From assembly GCA_025786725.1 (NCBI GenBank), contig JAHLTZ010000029.1:124001-188000 (forward strand): 64,000 nucleotides of DNA, read 5' to 3'. The notes beneath the pieces are model-generated. The model did no database searches. It had not been told where the DNA came from and worked only from the letters and a program-made list of their open reading frames with translations. A program made the position numbers and the translations under genes. This document shows, piece after piece, positions 1-13,708 of the stretch (position 1 is its first letter; each line of letters starts with the position of its first letter). This DNA is from Syncephalis fuscata (taxonomy: Eukaryota; Zoopagomycota; Zoopagomycetes; Zoopagales; Piptocephalidaceae).

Positions 1-1566
1 CATATTTAGGATAGTAGACGGCTGCAACTATAAGCATATTAGAATAGTATCCAATAAATGTTAGATAGGATTTACCTTTTGGATGCATATGTAAATAATC
101 GCATAATGATTCCGCTGTGTTATTGATTTGAGTAACTCGTTTGGCAAATGTACGAGAATTACGTTCCAAGAAAATAGCATCTTCCCACCAAAACATATCC
201 TCGTAGCCGGGCTGTCCACTGCCATCATCTACGTTTAATGCATGGTTGATTCGGGCTCCATAAGGCAAATTAGGATTTGCAACTAAACTATAATCAGTGT
301 TAATTAACATGACACAAATTCATTGTCTATCCATTTACCATCCGCCCATTACATTACAGTCTCCACTGAAAAACTTGGTCAAACTAGCTACAATAATATC
401 AACTAGAGGTAGAATTTCAATATCGGAAAAGCCGCCCAATGTCGCATCTACAACAATGGCAAAACTGTACTGATTTGCCAATGCACGTAACCGATGAAGA
501 TTAGATGAACGTAAAAGCGGATTGCTAGGAAATTCGCAAAAGACAGCAAGAATCCGCTCCTGAGCAGGATCTGCCAATTGCTTTTCCAATGCGTCGATAT
601 CTTCTTCCAAGGCATAACCAAAAAATAGACAGCCTGGTCCAAACTTTTCCAAAATTTTAAGTGTATCTGTGTAAGGAAAACTGATTATTATTCATTAGTA
701 GGTACATTTTAATTAATCATTACTTACCCAAAACAAACACTTTTACGCTCTGGATGTATAGCACGTAATAGACGATGCGTATTATAAATGGCACTCATAC
801 CACATGGATACAAGTAAACGTTATCCTCTTTTAACTTATTACACTCTACCGAGCTATTACTTCTATTGTTACTATCCATATGCTTTGTAAGCTCATTAGC
901 AATTCTTTGTTGCATCAATGATTTGGCTTCGTTGGCTTGTTTTGCACAAAGATTACGACCATATCGTTCTTCAACATAAAAGTTTGCTTCCTCCCAAATC
1001 TCCGCTTCTCCGTCTTCCATAGCATTATTCGTTGTACTACTGTTGCCCAATGATGGCTGCTCCAAAGGAATACCCGCCTCTAGTAAGCATCGTTCGGCAA
1101 ATCGCGATGAAATACCATCGCCCGTGTGTTGCCAAAAAGCTTTAGCAAATGCCCAGTCCTCTTTTAAAAGCACCGTCACATGTACAACTTGCGATCCAAA
1201 CGTGCAATTTGCAACATGAATATCGTCGCTTTGTCCAACAACTCGAGTCGGATTTGTGAGCTTGCGCTGCTCTATAATAAACTGGCGACAACGTTTAGCT
1301 ATACTTTGCGTTGGTAATAATAGACATTGCTTGTCTGGACCAGTGCCCAATTGCTCCAGACAACAGCCAGCCAATTTACGTATAGCTATGTGAATAACAA
1401 AACGCGGATAAGCGCTACGTATAGCGTTATGGATATGTGGTGCTCCCTCTTCATAGTCGACGTTATCCTGCCAAGTTGGTAACGAGACCGACACCGCGTG
1501 TGGAGTATCAGGTGGAATGCTTTCTGTAGCCCGTAATTGACGGAATGTCGGTGCCTTCGTTGTCAT
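1..1566 (-). CDS. Cystathionine gamma-synthase, 3' end cut by window edge
   Basis: PLP-dependent enzyme of the Cys/Met metabolism family. It condenses an activated homoserine ester with cysteine to cystathionine (transsulfuration towards methionine). Exons on the minus strand: 1566-728, 680-340, 287-76, 27-1 (continues off the window); the first intron is only 46 nt. The N-terminal part has the fungal-type pattern HAVSVSLPTWQDNVDYEEG followed by GYPRF-like SAYPRFVIH. The catalytic part shows YLYPCGMSAIYNTHRLL, the substrate loop FCEFPSNPLLRS and the PLP-lysine motif ASLTKFFSGD. The start is taken at the ATG at 1566; the frame is open up to 1689, but the extra residues are hydrophobic and look like untranslated leader. 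Domain order fits the roughly 550-650 aa fungal enzyme. Which homoserine ester is used cannot be read from sequence. Confidence 0.9.
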
Positions 1567-2217
1567 ACTGACGTTCAAATAAGCTATAAACTGTACGATA
1601 ACGTATAGTAGTAGGTAGTGTAGTTTACGAATAGGAAGTAGAAACAGTGTTGGCAGGCCGACAACGGAATACTTGTAGCTTTTCTTCATCTATCTCGTTG
1701 TCTCCGATCATCTCGCATCTTCCCTCCTCTTCTTGACATCTCACCGGTTTAGTTGTTTGCCACGCCTCTCATTGGTGTGTTCCATCATTACTCGAACTTA
1801 TCCTAAAAATGGCGTGATTGGCGGTCACAAGCTTGTACATCTATTTTATTTGTATATTAACATTGATTAATAGAACTGGGCATCAATTAATTTCAGCTAT
1901 AACATTACTAATGACACATTAGTAAACTATCCAATGCAATAGCCATTTGTATATTATACTAAATCTTATAACTAAACTAATAGTAAGAACATATTTAATA
2001 AATTTATACTTCAATGATAAATAAACAAATCCTTTATTACAATTAGATACTTGTAATTAAAATAATAACAAAATAGTAACAAAATATTTAATACAGGAGA
2101 ATTGTCATACTCAAAAGGGCCGCGTCAACTTTTATCTATACTTTTTCTTAAAGCCCCACTTGTTGATCATTTGCCATCACAGCAATACGCTTGTCATATT
2201 ATTATATTAGTTCTGAC
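1567..2217. promoter_or_regulatory. Divergent intergenic region between cystathionine gamma-synthase and LSM3
   Basis: About 650 bp of AT-rich sequence between two divergently transcribed genes, so it must carry both promoters. No clear TATA box or known operator stands out. A possible leader intron acceptor (TATTAG, near 2210) lies just before the LSM3 start. Nothing else was seen. Confidence 0.4.
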
Positions 2218-2736
2218 ATGGCCACCGACCACGAACGTATTGGACCCTTGGATCTTGTTCGACTTAGTTTGGACGAACGTATCTATGTTAAATTACGGGG
2301 CGATCGTGAATTATTGGGTCGTCTTCATGTAAGTCAATAGCCTTAATCTTGCTATGCAACACAATATAATAGTAGAATACTAACAATACAATATAACTGT
2401 TGTTTATGACAACCAATATAGGCATATGATCAACATTTAAATATGGTTCTGGTGATGTAGAAGAAACTATTACTGTAGTAGAAATGGAAGGCGAAAAGGA
2501 TACATTACGCGTAAGTATATTGCAATAACCACTACCGCTCTTATACAAGTATCAATATCTTTCTATTTTGCTTTTATCTTTATAGACTGTTAAACGCCAG
2601 TCAGAAATGCTATTTGTTCGTGGTGACGGTGTAATTTTGGTAAGTTACAATGATATAGGATGGTACAGTAGACATAACCATTATGTTATATCCATCTACA
2701 AACTATTAGGTATCACCGCCGACACGAAGCGAATAA
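2218..2736 (+). CDS. LSM3: U6 snRNA-associated Sm-like protein LSm3 (with apparent frame breaks)
   Basis: LSm3 is a subunit of the LSm1-7 (mRNA decay) and LSm2-8 (U6 snRNA) heptameric rings. Exons: 2218-2328, 2422-2510, 2586-2640, 2710-2736. Recognisable segments are [20 protein letters not shown] (Sm1), [10 protein letters not shown] and the Sm2 strand [11 protein letters not shown], ending in a short PPTRSE tail. Length (about 90 aa) is normal. As written, exon 2 breaks frame at about 2451: after the codons for NMVL a G is missing (GGG expected, GG present), giving an immediate stop. One extra G at the end of exon 3 (2638-2640) puts the tail out of frame. Because the protein on both sides matches LSm3, I read these as sequence errors rather than a pseudogene. 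Confidence 0.88.
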
Positions 2737-3189
2737 AGTATTGCTATTCTTATAAATTGACTAAACTGTAATAGTTTTATTAATTGCGTATTGCCACTGA
2801 TGAATTGATGAATTGACATTATTAGTATTAATGTATTAATGTAATAATAAAAGACATTTTTATTGAATAATAGCTTGCGTCAGCATTAATATGCCATTTT
2901 ACACACATAAATAACCATACAAATTATAATAACAATGATTATTAACTAACATCATCATCATCATCATCACTATTTGTCAATAGTTTGTTTCGCTGCGTCA
3001 CTGAGCCACTCTTTGCTCATCCTTCCTTTAACCACCACGTATAGTCATCACTACCATCATCGGCCGCTTTTCCGCATCTTGTGTTTTCGCCGATTATACT
3101 AAACAACTGTCTATAGTGTTTCTTGTCCGGTCATCCACGGTATTTTGATCTAATTGCCAAGATCATCTCTAGTCTTTTGACAGATCAGT
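2737..3189. other. Intergenic spacer LSM3-RPN3
   Basis: AT-rich spacer with a short (ATC)n run near 2951-2968. It contains the 3' end of LSM3 and the RPN3 promoter. No ORF or RNA gene is supported. Confidence 0.4.
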
Positions 3190-6056
3190 ATGGCGGACAA
3201 CAACAATCCTCCACGACGTCAACCGTCGCGTCGGGCCAAGAAAGAAGGCGAGGAGGAGGATCAGCAACCGCAACAGCAACAGCAAGCACCAAAGAAGCGT
3301 ACAACAACGACGAGCAAGACAACGGCGGGTGCAAGTGGTAGTACTTCAAAGACAACCAGCACAACGACGACAACAACAACGAGTACGACACGTACGATGA
3401 GCCGGACTGGCTCTTCAACAGCTACACGTCGTTCAGTCTCGAATGCCAGTAGCGATGCTGGTGCTGAAAGCTCGTCTTCATCCACTACTACTTCAACGAC
3501 GTCGCGTATTGGCCGTACTGCTTCGACACGTGGCGGTGCAACTTCTAGCACTTCCGCTACTGCACGTACATCCCGTACAACAACACCAACAGCCACGAGT
3601 GCTGCTGCTGCTGCTAAAAAAGAATCTACCATTCCTACTCGTCGTCCTGCTACTCGTCCTGCAACGACTACACGGACAGCAGCTAGTGGTAGCAGTAAAG
3701 ATGCGGCTGCCCCTGCTAAAACAGGTGCTGCTCGTACCGTACGTTCTGGCACTACTGGCACCGGCGCTTCTTCTTCTTCTTCAACAAAGTCTTCGACAAA
3801 GGAAACGGTCGAGTACGAAATGACTGTCGATTCGGATCAAGTACCCTCAAAGAAGCCGGTCAAAAAGAATGGTGCCTCTGGATCAACTTCTACTGATGAC
3901 GATGTTACTATGGCTACTACTGATGAACCAGAACCAGAAGTAGATCCTGTTGAAGAAGCATTGGCATTAGTTGTATCAGGTAGATAATTGATAACATTCA
4001 TATATTCGTGTTAATAACCTATAATAATATAGATATTACACAAAACTTTTATTTGTTACAAAAGGCTGTTGCTACTATTGAGGCACGTTTTACCACAAGA
4101 GTCATTCGTACACTTGTATCGATTCGTCGTCGTATGGATGCTGAAGCATTGAAACGGGCCATTAAAGCGTATACATCAACTGGTAACATGAATACATTAT
4201 AAACTAGATAAATACTAATGTTGTTAATAACAAAATAGAAAATGAGCAAATGGATGTACTACTTGGCTATTTGGAACAAGTAAGCTTATTTATAATTATT
4301 TATAATCAATATGCTAACAATAATGATCTGTAATAATTGTCTAATAGGCCGATACAAGCTCAATGGAAGTAGACAAGTCGGCTGCCACTGCTGTTCATGC
4401 CACTGCTCATGAGGCAATTGTACCATTGCCTGAAATTGAAATGTACCTCGGTTTACTCGTGTTGGTATGGCTTATCGATCAAAAGCAATTGGATCAAGTA
4501 AGAAAGCAAGCTTTTTAATGTATAATCTAATCTTTAATTATGACATATAATTGCGTGTAGGCGATCATTCTATCTCAAAAGCTTGTAGCTCAGATTGGCC
4601 AGTTGAACCGTCGTACACTTGATCAAATTGCCGCTCGTATTTTCTTCTACTATGCGCGTGTATTTGAACTGGCCGAACGATCGGCAGAAATCCGTCCACA
4701 ATTACTGGCTGCTCATCGTACGGCCAATCTGCGTCATGATGATGAATCACAGGCAACGTTGATTAACTTGTTGTTAAGAAACTACTTCCAGCAAAGTTGT
4801 ATGACCAGGCTGACCATCTGTCTCCAAGACTACATTCCCTGAATCGACGAGTAACAGTCATTGGCACGTTATCTCTACTATCTTGGTATGTATTAATAAC
4901 CAATTTACTCGAAATACTTACCGAGTCTTATAGGTCGTATCAAGGCACTACAGCTCAAGTATACCGAGTCTCATCAACATTTGACAACGGCAATTAGAAA
5001 AGCCCCTCAAGCTGGTACGGCAGCCGGATTTCTCCAATCGGTAAATAGGCCATCGATTATTAATTCATTATATTAATCCATTATATAATCCATTATATAA
5101 TCCATTATATTAATCCATTATATAATCCATTATATAATCCATTATATTAATCCATTATCCATTTAATACACTGCTATTTATAGGTGTACAAATTCTCGAT
5201 TATTGTTCAACTCTTAATGGGCGAGATCCTGAACGGTCTATCTTCCGTCAACCAATGCTGAGAAAGGCGCTTATTCCTTATCTTCATCTTACACAAGGTA
5301 AGTGTATTTATTATATTTGCACACAAAACTACTAATAACACATTGAATAGCGGTACGTATTGGTGATTTGACCCAATTCCAAGAGACATTGGCCAAATAT
5401 GAAGCTACCTTCCATGTGGATAATACGTATACACTGATCCTTCGGTAAATATCTAGTATTTAATGGCAGTTATATGTTATTTACTTTGTTACTACTAGAC
5501 TCCGTCATAATGTGATCAAGACTGGCGTGCGCATGATTAATCTTTCGTATTCTCGTATTTCCTTGCGAGATATCTGTTTGAAACTACACCTTGACAGTGA
5601 GGAATCAGCCGAGTACATTGTTGCTAAAGTAAGATATTCTTTGTAATATCTATTTATAATGTAATACTTATTTATTAATAGGCTATTCGAGATGGCGTGA
5701 TTGATGCCATTATTGATCATGAACACGGTTACGTCCAGTCAAAGGAGAATGCCGATATTTATGCAACAACAGAGCCACAACATGCCTTTGACCAGCGTAT
5801 TACGTTCTGTCTCACTTTGCACGATGCTTCAGTTAAGGTGTGTATTATTATTACTATCAACTATATATTAGTTAAATATAACTGCATTATTTATTCTATC
5901 TAGGCTATGCGCTATCCAAACTCGGACAAACAGGATAAAGACGAAGAAGATGCCGAGAATAAAGAAGAAGGCGAAGGCGAGATGCACAATGATATCACGG
6001 CTTTAATTGAAGATTTAGAAGATATGGACGAAGATGATATGCTTGATGAGTTTTAA
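3190..6056 (+). CDS. RPN3: 26S proteasome non-ATPase regulatory subunit 3 (Rpn3/PSMD3)
   Basis: Scaffold subunit of the 19S lid, with TPR-like helices and a C-terminal PCI domain. Eleven exons: 3190-3979, 4033-4182, 4239-4279, 4348-4497, 4561-4885, 4934-5040, 5184-5297, 5351-5444, 5499-5628, 5682-5837, 5904-6056. Family landmarks are [58 protein letters not shown] residues, [20 protein letters not shown] and an acidic C-terminus. Exon 1 adds about 250 residues of Thr/Ser/Ala/Arg-rich low-complexity sequence absent from yeast and human orthologues. Four single bases appear to be missing (about 4797, 4820, 4863, 5228), each in a short homopolymer. Restoring frame there is needed to follow the conserved protein. 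Confidence 0.93.
5073..5159 (+). repeat. Tandem repeat inside an RPN3 intron
   Basis: Units of about 13-15 bp of the form TAATCCATTATA(TA/TTAA) repeated about six times within the intron at 5041-5183. The array probably arose by slippage; it has no coding content. Confidence 0.85.
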
Positions 6057-6309
6057 ATTTCAATAAAGTGCTATTTTTATAGCTTGAACAATAAATCGTC
6101 AATATAGCAATGCATTAATAGATAGTTTATTATCTATTCTATTAATGTATTAATGACTCACTATTACTACAAGTACTATGAGTGTCAATGGTTAAGCAGC
6201 AAGTTATTAATGCATTATCATATGATTAGTGATTATTGGTGTAAAATGCTGTATACTATCCATTGAGATTAGTACAAAATAATCAAAGACATTTATTGGT
6301 CAATAATCC

Positions 6310-6376
6310 ATGTATGTATTTGTATGTATGTATGTATTTGTATGTATGTACGTATTTGTGTGTGGGTGGGTGTGTG
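6310..6376 (+). repeat. Tetranucleotide microsatellite (TATG/TTTG)n
   Basis: Imperfect TATG and TTTG units followed by GT/GGGT units, in the leader upstream of the UBC4-type gene. The surrounding 6057-6641 holds pyrimidine-rich promoter or leader sequence but no supported gene. Confidence 0.8.
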
Positions 6377-6641
6377 AATATGAGTAATACAAGTAGCAGC
6401 ACATATCAATCATGGCCACGACCTTTTTCCAACTTTCCTTCACTTTCCTTAAGCTTCCCAGTTCACCCGGGCATAGTTTTTATCTTTTCTTACTACTGCA
6501 ACTACTACTCTACTACAACTACTACCACTGCCGTCAACGCTATCACCACCACCACCACTTCAACTGTTCTTATTGCACTCGTTGACCAGGTACAAGTTTA
6601 CTACCACCGTACATCTCTGTCGGCATCATTACAGAATCACT

Positions 6642-7940
<1,299 letters not shown>

Positions 7941-10900
7941 ATGATGGCCGATGGCAAACAATAACTCTATCAAATACAGTGCGATGGCGACGATGATCTA
8001 TTTTTTGTCCCTTCTTTACAGCATAATTATCGTTTTCTATTACGGCAATAAAGCGTACCATAACGGTAATTAAGTGAAAATATAGCCATTGTTTTAATTA
8101 ATATAAAAATGCTATTAAGATATTAGTAGTATGGTAAACAATCTTATAATTAGCAACTAAATACGCATTGTAATAGTATTAGTGTTATTCTAGCAATTAG
8201 CTACAGGCTTAAATCATTTATTAATTATTATAAAATTAAATTGAATCGTGTAATAGCTAATTACTATCTATAAACTCATTTTAACTGTACTAATCTTTAA
8301 TACTAGTTGGTGCAGCCTTTTTACAACTATATGCTACGATAACACATAGTTATTGATAGCTCATAAAACTGTTACAAATGTTGACATCTGATGTATCACG
8401 GAAACCGCTTTCATCAACAGTGAACGGGACTTGTTTTAAATTGTTTGATCTATCTTTTTTAACATGGGAAAGGAGGGGAAAAGGCAAAACCGGTAAAGCA
8501 GAGGGCGTATGTGTGTACTGCCTTATAATTGAATATAACTGAGGCCGTGAGGTGTTAGAACGACAACAAATAATGCTTGGCTTTTAGAGAATACCACACA
8601 CAGTATAACAAATAACTAGATAGCTTATAACTTTTATTCTACACAACAACACTGGTCAGATATCCATCTACCTTTTCTTTACCTTTTATCTCGTCAATAC
8701 GCGCCACACTCACTCACTTACTTACTTGCACGTTTGCTTCAATAGCAACCATTGCATTACTTTTGTTTTTTCTTTTCTCTCTTCGTTGGTTACTCTAGTA
8801 ACCAGTACACTTACGGCTATACGTATTTTTCTCCTTTATTGGTCAGACTCGATTGCCGGACATATCTAGTGTGATACTGACGAATCGTATTTTATTTTAC
8901 TTTGGTAAGTTTAAAGACCGATTAATTGTATTTATTGCGAGGTTATTATGGCGTTCGGAATATTTCTACGCCGAGTTCGGTGCTATACCACCATTTACTA
9001 TTATTGGATGTCTTCCAATCTATATAACAAATAGATCCTATAACGGAGTCTATAACCTATACAATGCCTATGGCGGCATAGAAATCTACTATAACCACCA
9101 TGGTTGGTTGGTTGGTTGGTTGGTTGGTTAATTGTTATTAGTCAATGGCAATGGATACATGATCAATTGATTGTTGTTGCTTTGATAGTTGTCTATATTC
9201 GTATGATGGCTGTTATTGTTATCAGATAACCGGAATAGACTCGTATCATTAAAACTGCACTAATCCTTGTAGCAACAACAAAAGTTGACTAATCATCTTC
9301 ATAATATGACTATAACATGGCATGACGGCCATGACTCTACACCATCATTGCAACTCCCTTTTTTATCATGTGCTTTATTAAATAGTATGATTTGGGGTGT
9401 ACAAGAGATCTAAACATGGTAGAAGAAGGGGACACCCTTCTTTTCTGGCTATAAAATACACACACAGTATTGCTACCTTGACACACAAAAATACACACAC
9501 ATCACTAGATGCATGTTGTATAGTAGCATCCTTTGTTAACAATAGGATAGTCAGAAGCAATCCAGCTATAGAGATAATGGCCTGTATCCGATATTTACGG
9601 GCCATTTATTCTATGCGCCTGGCCAAGCGTCTATTATCCCTCTCTCTCTCTTGCTTTCTCTCTATTGTTCTTTGTAAGCGTAAGAGGAAGTGAAATGAAT
9701 TAGGAAAGAACGAACGAACAAAAGAAAGAAAATAGAATGCCACCTTTGGCCTTGACTGTCCACACTTGTTCTCACGTGTTGGTTGCATCTATAATTATTG
9801 TGTATCATGCTCTGTCCTGGTACTAGTAAGTTAACTACTGAGGTGTGTATGAATGATAGGTTGGTTGGTTAAACAACAATATACACTTGTATGAATCTAT
9901 GAGGGTGTTTATGAGACTCCGTTCATCCAATGTGTGTGTGTGTGTGTGTGTGTATAGACAGCATACATCTTCCCCCAATCATTCTTATTCTCTCTTTTCC
10001 TTCCATAACACTTCTCTTTCGTCTTTAACCACCAACCACTGCTATTACTGCTATTACTGTCACTGCTACAATTCTATTCGTATTACTACTACGCATATTG
10101 GCAACTTGTCTATTAGTAGTATTTACTTTTGTTCATCTTTTATTTACGGCTCAATACTCCTTTGACACTTGTGTGTGGGTGTGTGTATGCGCACTCTACT
10201 CCTCCTCTCACTTCACCACTGACCTGTCCTTTCTAAATCCACGCATCGCCGTATTATATACATATATACAGTATTGATTTGTGTTGGCCACCAACATAAC
10301 AGCAATAGCTATAGCATAAACAAAAACATCAGTACAGCATTCAAGGCTTATTGTTGTTGTAATAGTTAGTTTTGTTATTGTTATCTTTGTTCGTTACCTC
10401 ACACTGTTATTACTGTGTACTATTCTCGCTGGCTTGTTTGTGAACTTGTTCCACGAGCGGTTGTCCAACCATTGTTTAACAGCCGCTCTATCGTTAATCT
10501 ATCCCATTTCATTTATTTTTGCGCCATATCTAATAGCGTTTGTTACTTTTGTTGTGTTGCATACTTTCGTTTATTTGGTTTCTTTTTCATTGCGTTTCGT
10601 TCTTTGCCAGGAGCAGGTGTGTATATGCGATTGAGTTTATTATTGTTTGCTGCATGGGTAGGGAGGCAGAAGGTACTGCCGCTTTTTTGTTTTTGCGTTG
10701 ACAACAGCTTTAATCAAGCGATAGTCAGGTTAGCAAGGGTGGTTATTATTAGCGCATATGCATATGAAAATAGTGCATGGACCAATACTAATCTTGAATT
10801 GTTCTTTGTGGATAAAAATAGCACAACCCGTACGTATTGGTCAACGCCTTTTCCTCAATACGCGAACGGCGACTTTTCCTCAAGTATAACTGTCCGCGTA

Positions 10901-11216
10901 GTGTTATCTGCTTTTCTTACGTATTTATCACCTTAACAACGACAAAACGACAATAGCAACCATCACCACTATCACTACTACTACTACTACCATTACTACT
11001 ATTATTACTACTACTATTATCACAATAACAGCAGCAGTAGCAGTAGCAGCAGTAGCAATAACAGCACATCAATAACCATATCTGACATATAACACCGATT
11101 CAATAACACTCAAACATTATTGTTGTATCGGTCGTTTCAGATTGGTTATCCAGCAGTAGCCTTGGCTATTTACTGTGCATTATAATAGTACTCGTGTTAT
11201 TCGAGTGCAATACGGC
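7941..11216. other. Long non-coding stretch with microsatellites, upstream of PIP5K
   Basis: About 3.3 kb with no ORF that looks like protein. It contains (TTGG)n at 9111-9129, (GT)n at 9931-9953, pyrimidine-rich tracts near 8690-8770 and 9640-9670, and triplet repeats at 10960-11060. Open frames at 8853-9131 and 10415-10936 have biased, low-complexity translations and no family features. The distal part probably includes the PIP5K promoter and leader, perhaps with a leader intron. Confidence 0.5.
10960..11060 (+). repeat. Triplet microsatellite (ACT/ATT/CAG)n
   Basis: Compound run of ACT, ATT, CAG and TAG triplets about 150 bp upstream of the PIP5K start codon. It is likely in the untranslated leader or promoter. 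Confidence 0.8.
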
Positions 11217-13708
11217 ATGGTAAACAGTGTAGCAGGCGTAGTCAATATTGCACCCGGTAGCGACGTTACCGCTGCAAAACGGGATCGGCGCCGGTACGGC
11301 ATGTACATCGCCCCTACCTACAACGATACCGACGAAGGCCACACAGAAAGCGAGTGGATAAACCATTTGGATAAAATGGATTCAGCCGCTTCTATGATTC
11401 CATCGATTACCAATAGTGCTAATGGTGCACCCAGTGACGCTCAAGTTTCACCACTTGTCAATGGAATAGATCAGCATGCAAGAAAACCACACGGTCAGTC
11501 AACAGCAACATCCGTAACAAATACGCAACGCGTGGCCGCCAATCTTGTGCATCCTACACCCACATCAGCCAATGCTTCAGTATATGGCAGTCCACATAGC
11601 GCAAATTCAATAACTATGACTGATAGCCGCAATAGTTTAGAGGCCTCGTCTGTTATGTCGACACCAGGCGTAACACCAGATGGACACAGCTTAATAACCA
11701 GTCAGTCTGAAGATGAAGATCAATTGAATGAAGATGGACTTTTAGAAATGCGTATGGCTACAAGAGATGTTCTATCTTCGTCACCACAAGTAAGCTCAAT
11801 GCATTATTGCGCCTCACCCGAACCAGATATGTCAGAAACAGTGTCATTGGCTGGCGATAGTTCGACAAATACTAGATCTGGTGGTCGTGAACGGCCTACC
11901 AGTATGCGTTCATTGTCTGAAGGTGTTGGCTATGGCGGTGCTGCTCCCATGACTGAAGCAACTCGATTTGCACAGCGACAAATGCGCCAAGGTCGTCAGC
12001 GCTATTCCATGGGTCCAACGCGTCCAAGCGGCAAACGCGCTTCAATTTATTTGCCACCCGATGCACAGTCACCACCTGGCGTGTCTACATCGCGTCTACT
12101 TAAACGTCGTTCATTGACTCGACGTGCAACTTACAATATCGGTGGCCTTCCTAAACATTTGGCAGGTGCCGGTGTAAATGGCCAATCAATTCGACCATCT
12201 TCGGGTATGTTTGATGGCGTTGATTTACGTGCAGGTGATCCTAGCCCAAACGATCTACAAAGCTGGGAAGCTGCGAAACAGCAACTACGTGCACGTAAAA
12301 CAACACGTCGTAAGCGATCTATTGGCCAAACCAATGTACAACGTGTATCTGCAGCTGGTGAAGAACGTATCATTGGCAATCCAATTAAAGAAGGCCATGT
12401 CAATTACGTATTGATGTACAACATGCTTACGGGTATTCGCGTTGCTGTATCGCGTTGCACAGCCAAGCCATTCCGTGAGCTTGTTGATGCTGATTTTGTA
12501 GCAGCTCACAAACTTGCTTTTGATATTACTGGCGGTGAAATGACGCCCTCATCTAAATACGATTTTAAATTTAAAGACTACGCGCCATGGGTCTTCCGTC
12601 ATATCCGTCGTAAATTCGGCGTTACTTCGTCGGATTATCTTGTTTCACTTACCAGCCGGTACATTCTATCCGAATTGGGCTCACCCGGTAAAAGTGGCAG
12701 CTTCTTCTACTTTTCACAGGACTATCGTTTTATCATTAAGACCATTCATCATGCTGAACACAAATTCCTACGAAAGATTCTAAAGCATTACTGGGAACAT
12801 GTTGAGCAGAATCCACATACGCTTATTTCACGATTCTTTGGTCTGCATCGTGTTAAAATGCCGCACGGCCGAAAGATTCATTTCGTAGTTATGAGTAACA
12901 TCAATCCACCCAACCGTGATATCCACGAAACATACGATCTTAAAGGTTCAACGGTAGGTCGTATATTAAGCGATGATGACCATGCAAAGCAGCCTCAACT
13001 GCCAATGAAGGATTTGAATTGGATTCAACGCGGACAACAATTAGAATTTGGACCACAAAAGCGTGATATGCTTGTACATCAAATGGAACGTGACGTTAGC
13101 CTATTATCTCGTCTACGCATTATGGACTACAGCTTACTGGTTGGTATACACGATGTAGCACGCGGCAATAGCGAAAATATCCGCAAAGCACAACTATCGT
13201 CTTCCAACCGGGTACAGAGCAGCTGCCAGGTCGACCAGGCCAACAAACCAAAGTTACGGCTGTACGTAAAGCCGTGGTCACTTCAGATCCGGTGGCATTT
13301 GATCCGGAAAGTGAGAAGTTACACGATGACCATTTCGATGAACGTCGTCTATGCGTATTCCAACAAGACGAAGGCGGCTTCCAAGCGACCGATAATATGG
13401 ATAATCCAATTGATATTATTTATTATATTGGTATTATTGATATTCTAACGCCATATAGCATGACGAAACGAATGGAACATATGTTTAAGTCGATTGGCCA
13501 CGATTCAAATGGCATATCGGCTGTTCGCCCTTCTCTATATGGACGTCGTTTCCTTAACTTTATGATCAATGCTATTCGATCGGCCGGAGAAGGGCGACCA
13601 AATAGAGGTGGCAGTAGCGGCATTGGATCTTCACCTGGTCGACCCGGCTCTATACGACGCAGTGATTCCATGCGACGAAAGCGTTTATCTCGTGTGCATA
13701 CCTCTTAG
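11217..13708 (+). CDS. Phosphatidylinositol-4-phosphate 5-kinase (Mss4-like)
   Basis: Makes PI(4,5)P2 at the plasma membrane. No intron was detected; about 830 aa. Roughly the first 390 residues are a Ser/Thr-rich variable region, followed by the kinase core: GKSGSFFYFSQDYRFIIKTI (nucleotide-binding part), LISRFFGLHRVKMPHG, the MDYSLLVGIHD motif, the activation segment after IIYYIGIIDILTPYS, and the closing ISAVRPSLYGRRFLNF. Phase changes once, between about 13145 and 13275, in a variable insert between the GIHD motif and FQQDEGGFQATD. One base appears to be missing there, so the gene is probably intact and the break a sequence error. The ATG at 11217 is the first in frame; an upstream non-coding exon is possible. 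Confidence 0.93.

Noticed and set aside
2440..2460. Programmed ribosomal frameshift in LSM3
   Set aside because: No slippery heptamer, and similar missing bases occur in many genes; sequence error is simpler.
10415..10936. 173-codon open frame upstream of PIP5K
   Set aside because: Translation is Phe/Val/Cys-rich without family features and starts with a non-ATG codon; more likely leader or intron sequence.
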